64,000 nt of DNA. It comes from Hormiphora californensis (Eukaryota; Ctenophora; Tentaculata; Cydippida; Pleurobrachiidae). Under the pieces are notes generated by a model that worked only from the letters and a program-made list of their open reading frames with translations, had not been told where the DNA came from and did not search any database. The stretch lies in contig CM035358.1 of the NCBI GenBank assembly GCA_020137815.1, positions 705,356 to 769,355 on the forward strand. The letters are read 5' to 3'. Both the position numbers and the translations under genes were made by a program. This document shows positions 57,601 to 64,000 of this stretch, piece after piece (position 1 is the first letter of the stretch; the number at the start of each line of letters is the position of its first letter).

Positions 57601-58444
57601 GTGTATTATCACTAATCACCTAGCTATGATCATTATCGCATTATTGTGAGCCCACTCAGCCCAGTCGTGATCTATAGGCTGCCTATATTATAGCCCGCGT
57701 CACAAATTGACATTATAGTGCGAATAATCAATAATTATTATTTTACCTATTACTCTTCTCTAATTTTATCGGAGGTGTAAAGCGCTCTTAGGAGGCCTCA
57801 CTTATTGAAGTGAGAGCAGAAATATGTTTGAGAAGTTATCATATTCTGAATATATTTATGTGGTTTACCCACATCTTACCCACATGTTTTGGGATGGTTC
57901 ACACAAAACGTTTCCCTCGTTATTTTTAGAGAAGGTTTAATATAAAACCTCCATTTCAAAGATTTGCAATTAATACTTTTTTTTACGACGTTACATACGT
58001 TTTGGCCTTTGGTTCTAATTTCAGGATAGAAATCTTCCTTGCGTTTCAATAAAAATAGGGCAAGATAAAAAAATTAATCATTTAGATCATATTATATCGG
58101 TTCGAACCTCGGTGAGACGAATGGGAAAATCAATTAATGTATTATACATGACGTCTTTAGTTAGGCCACAGATCACGAACGGGCTCATTGTATCTCTAAA
58201 TTTGGATCACGAAACAATAATTGGATTCATCACGTACCATGATTCGACTTGGTCCCCACTCCCCCTACCTCCCAATAATTATTTGGAGATGGTCCCCACT
58301 CCTCTACCTCTACAGTAATCCCATGTGTTGTACTTACAGGTTCGGGTGATTTGGGTGGTGGCTTGTAGTTGGTAACAGTCCACCCGTCCTCTAGACACTT
58401 CTTGGATGACAAAGCAAAGTTTATTGTCTTCATTTGACGAGAAT
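49932..58444 (-). CDS. ERICH6/FAM194-like protein, C-terminal exons
   Basis: Eight minus-strand exons (58338-58444, 56360-56451, 54704-54800, 54309-54413, 53990-54118, 51478-51662, 50935-50990, 49932-49996) join in phase to about 278 codons and a stop. Key strings: KKCLEDGWTVTNYKPP, YYDSGAVFLTML, GTGTCYYPSGSPAIIIS, PGMFCYYVLSDKGRLVGVCS, KTKHWRWDAFQPHVH, SLEQQTLVFSYKRHSFKCNV. The repeated Tyr-Tyr-Pro-Ser-Gly and Gly-x-Cys-x-Tyr-Tyr pattern with a later W-x-W matches my recollection of the FAM194 domain of ERICH6-type glutamate-rich proteins, whose function is poorly known. Upstream exons were not found; an ORF at 61258-61458 is a weak candidate. Its introns contain a 1.46-kb palindrome, a foldback element and a decoy splice array. 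It converges on the RRM/RS gene. Confidence 0.65.
51648..52112 (-). repeat. 37-bp minisatellite of decoy acceptors in the ERICH6-like gene
   Basis: Thirteen copies of a 37-bp unit. On the gene strand each reads AACCATCCCCCCTCCACAG|ATCTCCCCCTTCCTGAT, i.e. polypyrimidine tract, CACAG and 13 bases identical to the start of exon 51478-51662. The copy nearest the exon (51662/51663) is the real junction, since only it continues into the conserved coding sequence in phase. Two units have C for G (GGGCGAG) and one has ATATG; otherwise copies are identical. Confidence 0.93.
52393..53863. mobile_element. 1.46-kb near-perfect palindromic element
   Basis: Two 708-bp arms (52397-53104 and 53152-53859) are reverse complements and surround a 47-bp loop; I noticed a single mismatch (near 52593). 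The ends are CACGGCGTGCCCCAGAG / CTCTGGGGCACGCCGTG, flanked on both sides by ATTT, a likely 4-bp target-site duplication. There is no long ORF. It is inside an intron of the ERICH6-like gene. The superfamily is not recognised from the ends. Confidence 0.95.
54510..54653 (+). repeat. (ACAG)n microsatellite
   Basis: About 35 ACAG units with one TGCAG and one AAAG interruption, in an intron of the ERICH6-like gene. Confidence 0.98.
54821..54968 (-). repeat. 16-bp minisatellite next to an acceptor
   Basis: Nine units of ATAAGATGGTTGGGAG. On the gene strand they read CTCCCAACCATCTTAT and end about 20 bases upstream of the acceptor TCTTCCCAG of exon 54704-54800. The unit has no AG. Confidence 0.95.
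54989..55059. mobile_element. TTGCC...AACAAAACAAG short element
   Basis: CTTGCCTTGCTCGACCCTCT ... AAGCGTTAGAACAAAACAAG, 71 bp, same family as 61695-61738. Confidence 0.75.
55144..56322. mobile_element. 1.18-kb foldback element
   Basis: Arms of about 200 bp: TAACGGGTGACAACTAAAAA on the left, TTTTTAGTTGTCACCCGTTA on the right. A third, shorter inverted piece of the same arm (AAAATTGTCTGAAAAATC) lies inside near 55616. The ORFs at both ends encode the same peptide because of the symmetry. It is in an intron of the ERICH6-like gene. From 56460 to 58330 the intron continues AT-rich with no gene seen. Confidence 0.88.
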
Positions 58445-58466
58445 CTGAAAAGAGTTTTGATATAAT

Positions 58467-58608
58467 AGTCAAACCTTGATTTACCGGACTTCTCTCGGGG
58501 GAATGATAAATTCATGGTATACCGATGTGTAAATATAGGTCTTAAGGGGAAATATACATTCTATATATTCTATATTAGATTGAGGTCCGATAAATCGAGG
58601 TTTCACTG
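58467..58608. mobile_element. pogo-like MITE, diverged
   Basis: AGTCAAACCTTGATTTACCGG at the left and CCGATAAATCGAGGTTTCACTG at the right are diverged inverted termini of the family at 15599. It lies just upstream (gene sense) of ERICH6-like exon 58338-58444. Confidence 0.7.
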
Positions 58609-59904
58609 TAATTTGTAAACCACCTGGAATTCAGATAGATATGAGCTGAAGTTGTCTATAGAATCCATTTGACAAGTAATACACGGTAATGTCGTTAGGC
58701 CCGTTTGACAGGTCTTGCATGGCAGATAGAAACATGGGACGTAGATATAATTGATATAAAGTAACCGATTTCTTAAGAACGTGGTATTATAACGTTTTAG
58801 TATTTTGATAATGTTTAGGAGTTGCAAGGAAGTGCAAACCACAATTGGCATTATATATTGTAGTACTGCATCGATTAGCCGAGGCTGCATTATCTATAGG
58901 ACTTTTAAATTGTGACTGAATAAACAGTCAAGTGATGCTAATAAAATATTATGGTTTACTTATACTACTACATAGCACATGATTTTAGATAATTTTTAGT
59001 GGCATTGTCTCCAATTATTAAAAGGAGTTGTAGCAGCTCGTTAACAATGATTTGATAATTGTTCTAACTCGATATATGTGTTGCTATATGTACAGGACGT
59101 GCCCCGGATGTTTTAATTGATTGCCTATCTAGCACTTCACAACTTTGTCTGTCCGCCATTTTTTTACTGTCAGTTTGAAAACAGTGTTAGAGTTTTAATC
59201 AGTTAATCCATGGTTCTCAGTACAATTTTTACTCTGAAATGACGACTTATCGACACTATATAATGCTGCAATAATTATAGAATGACAAAATACCTAAATA
59301 GTAACCTAAGCTTGTCATGCGTAGGAAAGTCATTTATATTTTCGCTGTTAGTAACGTGTGTTAATATTATGCCTTAGTTAAGAAGAGGTCTAATTTAATA
59401 AGCCTTCCTTCCAAATATTGTTAAATAGCGCTGCAATTTGAACGTAGCCTAACTGTTGAGCAAGATCTTTATCATATTTTCGGTATAGAAATTTTCCTTG
59501 CGTTTCAATTAAAGTATACCGAGATAAGTTCATCAATCAATCCAACTTAATCATTATACAGTTTAACCCATAGATAAGAGAGCGACAGAAGATTTGCCCT
59601 ATTTGCTAATATATATAATAGTAGCTGATTTATCTTATATATAAATATGTGTGCAGCAGCTGTAGCGGATTTGTCATATATTTCTCAATTTGTCGTTACA
59701 CCTAATAATACAATTAGTATAGTGTTAATATTACACTCCAGAAGTGATGACTTCAGTAGAAAAGTGTAATAATGGTAGTCGGTACTCGGTAGTCGACAGT
59801 GGATATAATGTGAGCTATTATATAGGAGCTCATGACCGCTTTTTGTTTATATTGTACCTCTTCTCTAGAAAACGAGTTTTTCCTACCATCTCTCTCTATC
59901 TTTT

Positions 59905-59905
59905 G

Positions 59906-59986
<81 letters not shown>

Positions 59987-59991
59987 GCTCT

Positions 59992-60036
<45 letters not shown>

Positions 60037-60037
60037 G

Positions 60038-60075
<38 letters not shown>
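59905..60075 (+). repeat. (CT)n microsatellite
   Basis: Long (CT)n with TTTCGCTCTTT interruptions, ending in CACACACA. Confidence 0.97.
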
Positions 60076-60085
<10 letters not shown>

Positions 60086-60201
60086 GCCAATAATTTTACA
60101 AATGGTATTATTCAATGTATAATAATCTTTGTCGCTGAGCTGTGTAACATAGGTTCTCATAGGACCGAAATAATAATTCATAATAGTATACTCATTCCAA
60201 C

Positions 60202-60390
60202 TACAGTCGGACTCCGATTTACCGGGATGCTCGGGGAAAGGCTTTGTCCGGTAAATCGGGGTGCCCGATATATTTGGTTCAAATACCGTTAATTACCTTT
60301 ATCGGGGGAAGTTAATCTTCCCGGTAAATCGGGGTTCCGGTAAATCGGGGCCCGGTAAATCGGGGCCTGGTAAATCGGGGCCCGACTGTA
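60202..60390. mobile_element. pogo-like MITE with TA ends
   Basis: TA, CAGTCGGACTCCGATTTACC ... GGTAAATCGGGGCCCGACTG, TA. The right end has three tandem GGTAAATCGGGGCC units, so the terminus itself was amplified. Confidence 0.88.
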
Positions 60391-61694
60391 CTGATAATTC
60401 TTCAGAAGGGTATCGGGCGATGTTATGGTAATTAACCAATCAATTATTCGCGTGTTGTAATTCTTAGCAATCACACATGTATTGGTGTGATTTCTATAGC
60501 AGTTGTTTAGACTTTAGATGTTATACATAATATTGATAGAAGTTTAACTGAGACAATACATTATTAATCTTAGTTTGTCCATCTATCGACTAATTGATGA
60601 TGATACTAATATCTAGCAACACATGAACTTTGTTTAGATATAACAAGAAAAATACCGCAAATTCTACATTTTGTATCATATATGACTCTATCGTCCCAAG
60701 TGGTAAATTCTCCAAAAACACCCATAATTCGGGCTAAAAAGGAGCTAAGAGACAAATCAGGGCACTAAAATGTGTAGAATCATCGCATTAGTGGGGGTAG
60801 GGCACATATTTAGGTCGCTATCTTGCCCGCTAATTGAGATAATTGGATAATTAGCTAATTCTCTGTCCCGTGTATGCTAATAAATGAAACTTTGCTTTGG
60901 GGAGGAGTTATGAGGCAAATGGGGGCACTAAAATGTGTAAAATCATCACATTAGTGGGGTTAGAGCACATAGTTAGGTTGCTATCTGGACCCCTAATTGA
61001 GATAACTAGTAGGCCCGTTCGCCCTACGGGCGAATTTCGGGGAAATGGTAGCTGGATTAGGGAACGCTGACATCACATGCACTTTCCGTTCCTAGCCTAT
61101 CTCTCACTTTCTCCCTATCCATGTTGTTGTACGCTCTGGGCTTCCTGACAATGTCAAGGTGCGAATTTAAGAGATCAATGTCATGGAGGTGCAGTGCTGT
61201 TCCAGAAACTCATCACGTGAAAACTTCGCCGCTATGTAGCCGATTCGGAGATTTCTATATTCGACTGGAGTAATCACCCTTGCAAGGCCTTGGGCGACGT
61301 TGGGTAAAGCTATCCGTAGTCGTTGTCCGTTGATTGGCTCGCTTGAACACGTTGGCGTAATCTGTCATATATTCTCTAGCCTGCTCCCTGACAGCAGCAG
61401 ATCTTCCGGACCCAGATGACCGTTGCCGAATAGCGCTTAGGGTGGAAGAGCTAGACATCAGGACAGAAGTAGAAGAATGCACGTGCAGAATTGAATTGGC
61501 CCTTGGTACCCAACTACAACCGGCAGATAGGTCTCCAAGTCCCTCTAATAATTGCACGTGCAAGTGTAGTTGCTAGGTGATGTAGCACTGACAATTTGAA
61601 TAGTAAGTAGTATGATGTATGTAGCAGGAATTAATCGCATCTTTTAAACTTTAATTGTAGCACCCCATTTGAGGTTCTTGAGAAGCGGTGCCAA

Positions 61695-61738
61695 CTTGCC
61701 TTGTTCGACCCTCCCTAAAAAGGTTTGAACAAAACAAG
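61695..61738. mobile_element. TTGCC...AACAAAACAAG short element, 44 bp
   Basis: CTTGCCTTGTTCGACCCTCC CTAAAA AGGTTTGAACAAAACAAG: a nearly bare palindrome and the shortest copy of the family. Confidence 0.8.
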
Positions 61739-61855
61739 TGCTAACTATTGTCTTCTTTGTGTCTGCCGAAAACAGATCTAAAGTTAGGTGGAGAACAAAG
61801 GACGCGTTGTGACGTCATGTAGCAAGACAACAACACGTTCTATTATATTTTAGGA

Positions 61856-62027
61856 ATGGAGAGGGAGCACGAGGCAGAAGATGATGGTGGGACCCCGCCT
61901 ACCTCTCCTGACTCTACAAGGAAACAACACTCTCCTTTTAAAGTTGCACTTGCTGCTGCGGTCCCTTCACTTGTAAATGTTAACGTCAACAACCGGCGAG
62001 ACATCTTCAAAATGGAAAAAGGCAAAG
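61856..62027 (+). CDS. Possible first coding exon upstream of the K2P gene
   Basis: An open frame of 57 codons starting MEREHEAEDDGGTPPTSPDS, with an acceptor-like ATATTTTAG two bases before its ATG and a good donor (GGCAAAG|GTGACT). The peptide is acidic then basic, as in a cytoplasmic N-terminus. I could not connect it in phase to the K2P exon at 62382, so it may belong to that gene through an unseen exon or be a separate short gene. No homology is recognised. Confidence 0.4.
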
Positions 62028-62381
62028 GTGACTTATATTTTCCTAGCATTTTAGAATTTCAAGTGTGTTCAAATTTCTTCTGTTTGACAGATGGCACGGC
62101 TAATATCCTATTGGCAAACGATTTAGTCCTAAATACTCTCTCTTTCTCTCTCCCTCTCTTTCTCTCTCTCGCTCTCTCTTTCTCTCTCTTTCCGCATGGC
62201 CACCACGCTTCTCATTCTCCTATCCCTACTAAGTACAAAAATAATATCATAACGCACACTAATTTAATAATTCCTATCCGGCCATTGGCTGGGAAGCCTT
62301 CTCCAACTCTCCCAATCTTTTCCTTTTTCACAACTCGAGAGAGCATTATATGATCGTGATCTAACTCTGAGCTCTGTTCTA

Positions 62382-64000
62382 ATGCCTCCACCACGTATTA
62401 TACAACGTCCCTTCTCATCAGGGGTTAGTTTCAAGTATTCCGTGTTTATCCTCCTCGCCAATGCCCTCTACATCTATTGTGGTTCCCTGGTCTTCGTCTA
62501 CTTTGAAGGTGAGCAGATTTGTTACTGTTGTTTGTGCCTAACCATATTGTTGGTGTGAGCATGGTTTATCAATTATTTTATTCTTTTGCCGCGTATATCT
62601 AAAGCGCTTCGTGTTTTCTATTGATTCAGGAATGTAAATCATCAACACACAGCAAGGGCTAAGGTGTGTGTAGTTAAATTGTGTTCTAAGTGATGCCTCA
62701 CACACACATAGAAACCCAGCAGTTGGCATGGTTTGGCATGGTCCACTAACCTTCTTTCTTTCTATCTCTACAAACTGATCTTCCCATTCAGGTGCTGCAG
62801 AGTTGAAGGAGGCGAACCATGACTACGAGACCCAGCTACACCTAATAGAGCACCTGGGTGATAGGGCAGAGGAACTTCTACCACAAGTCCTCCAACTGCA
62901 GGTATTATACAGTGCTGCAGGTGTATGTGGTGTTGGCGAAACTGTGTAGAGTGTAGTTTCGTGCCGTACCATGTCACCACAAAACTCTCCCTCTCCCTCT
63001 CTAACCACCCCACCTCAACAATTTTACTCCAACTCTTACCCAACTCTTACCTAACCACTCCAAATCTAACCACTCTCTCTCTAACCACCTCACCTCTAAC
63101 CCCTTCACCTCTAACCACTCAACAGAAAGATATGTGTGTGAAGAGTAATGATGTGGAGGATGGTAAGTCGTGGAGGTATACCGGGTCTATAGCCTACTGT
63201 CTGTCTATCTTATCTACAGTGGGATATGGAGTGAACTCCCCCCATGATACCTCATCCAGGTAGTTACCATTAGTTACCATTAGTTACCATTAGTTACCAT
63301 TAGTTACCATTAGTTACCATTAGTTACCATGTTTGTGTAATGTTTGAATTAATTAGTGCACTATGTAGATTATAGATCGTGTCACGATCTTAGCCTCTAA
63401 GTCCATGATTGCCCTTCGTCTCCCCCAACCAGTCCCTAACTATCCCCCTTCTCCCCCAGTCCCTGACTATCCCCCTTCTCCCCCAGTCCCTGACTATCCC
63501 ACCGCTCCCCCAGTCCCTGACTATCCCACAGCTCCCCCAGTCCCTGACTATCCCACCGCTCCCCCAGTCCCTGACACTATCCCCCTTCTCCCTCATTCCC
63601 TGACTATCCCACAGCTCCCCCAGTCCCTGACTATCCCCCTTCTCCCTCATTCCCTGACTATCCCACAGCTCCCCCAGTCCCTGACACTATCCCCCTTCTC
63701 CCTCAGGTTGGTGACTATGATCTACACAATATTCGCACTTCCCATCTACGCAGTCTACCTATCCTACACCAACCGCCTCATCAGCCGCCTAACAACCCGG
63801 TGTGCCCGGTTCTTCATTGCCCACTGTCCCTGCGGTTGGAGCCGTAACGCCCGGAAGTGGGCCCGGACACGGGCACGCCACAAGTACGACCGACTGTACA
63901 CGTGCACTACCACGTCCGTCAGTGAGCGGATATGTACAGGAAGCACCCGAGTTGCGACCACTGTTCAGAGCAGTAGTGTGGAGGAGGGGAGTGATGTGGG
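62382..64000 (+). CDS. Two-pore-domain potassium channel, N-terminal half
   Basis: Four exons (62382-62508, 62792-62901, 63126-63259, 63707-64000, open at the window end) join in phase. TM1 is KYSVFILLANALYIYCGSLV. The extracellular cap follows, a helical stretch with HLGDRAEELLPQVLQLQ. Then comes pore helix and selectivity filter TGSIAYCLSILSTVGYGVNS (TVGYG), and TM2 TMIYTIFALPIYAVYLSY. This TM1-cap-pore-TM2 layout with the long TM1-pore linker is that of K2P (KCNK) leak channels; a second pore would be outside the window. A basic cytoplasmic stretch (CGWSRNARKWARTRARHK) then starts the intracellular loop. The start at 62382 is the first Met before TM1; the frame is open further upstream, so an extra N-terminal exon is possible. 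Some single-pore voltage-independent channels could look similar. Confidence 0.85.
63260..63330 (+). repeat. 10-bp tandem repeat starting at a K2P donor site
   Basis: Seven copies of TTAGTTACCA. The first unit overlaps the donor itself (CATCCAG|GTAGTTACCA), so the donor sequence minus its G is repeated into the intron. Confidence 0.93.
63427..63706 (+). repeat. Tandem array of decoy acceptors before K2P exon 4
   Basis: Ten units of 25-28 bp, such as CTTCTCCCCCAGTCCCTGAC-TATCCC. Eight have CCCCAG followed by TCCCTGACTAT; two have CTCATTCCCTGACTAT. They resemble the real junction CTTCTCCCTCAG|GTTGGTGACTATGATC at 63706/63707, sharing pyrimidine tract, AG and TGACTAT. No unit continues into an open exon. 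Confidence 0.88.

Larger units (their letters stand above)
58610..61850. other. Gene-poor interval between divergent genes
   Basis: AT-rich and without a supported gene. It holds a (CT)n tract (59905-60075), a pogo-like MITE (60202-60390), and a near-duplicate pair of short passages around 60750 and 60930 (GCACTAAAATGTGTA, TCGCATTAGTGGGG-like). A minus-strand ORF, 61258-61458, starting MSSSSTLSAIRQRSSG, is a weak candidate for a 5' exon of the ERICH6-like gene; it lacks the acceptor-like sequence seen before other starts. Confidence 0.4.

Noticed and set aside
58090..58120. tRNA T-arm-like string GGTTCGAACCTCGG
   Set aside because: No acceptor stem, anticodon arm or D-arm could be folded around it.
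61258..61458. Minus-strand ORF MSSSSTLSAIRQRSSG... as a separate gene
   Set aside because: No homology, no clear splice sites and no acceptor before the ATG; kept only as a weak candidate 5' exon of the ERICH6-like gene.

Overview
The window is eukaryotic, intron-rich animal DNA. Genes have many short exons (about 50-300 bp, GT-AG introns) and encode metazoan families: a thrombospondin type-1 repeat secreted protein, a CC2D1-family protein, MEIOB, casein kinase 2 beta, haspin kinase, an RRM/RS-domain protein, an ERICH6/FAM194-like protein and a two-pore potassium channel. The mix of conserved animal genes, compact spacing, a fascin/aerolysin-like secreted protein and very many small palindromic elements suggests a non-bilaterian animal, most likely a sponge. 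That placement is inference; no marker gene proves it.

Layout. 1-3.6 kb: last two exons of a CC2D1-like gene (+), whose intron is a 34-bp minisatellite holding an ORF1-only LINE fragment. 4.2-9.35 kb: 16-exon TSP1-repeat gene (-); 9.6-9.9 kb: end of an unidentified gene (-). 10.3-11.65 kb: about 300-bp satellite. 12.5-13.7 kb: single-exon PAN/fascin/aerolysin-like gene (+), followed by a duplicated block. 17-18 kb: METTL27-like methyltransferase (+) with broken frames, converging on MEIOB (-, 18.06-19.7 kb). 19.8-24.6 kb: a nest of foldback elements with no credible gene. 27.3-34.7 kb: CSNK2B (+, 215 codons plus stop, six coding exons). 36.8-42.9 kb: HASPIN (+, 10 exons, 624 aa). 43.1-49.4 kb: RRM + RS-domain protein (+, 534 aa), only 187 bp after the haspin stop. 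49.9-58.4 kb: ERICH6-like gene (-). 61.9-64 kb: K2P channel (+), running off the end.

Three patterns stand out. (1) At least four introns in four genes, plus a simpler case in CSNK2B, end in tandem arrays whose repeat unit is the 3' splice site plus the first bases of the following exon, giving up to a dozen decoy acceptors before the real one. (2) Nearly every recognisable start codon lies 2-9 nt after an AG with acceptor character, as expected for spliced 5' UTRs or spliced-leader trans-splicing. (3) Several small palindromic elements with different termini share one hairpin core, alongside a 1.46-kb near-perfect palindrome and two copies of a 793-bp foldback element.

For the spliced genes, exon phases were checked by hand and add up, except at one junction in the TSP1 gene and in the METTL27-like gene. 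No tRNA, rRNA, CRISPR or bacterial operon features were recognised.
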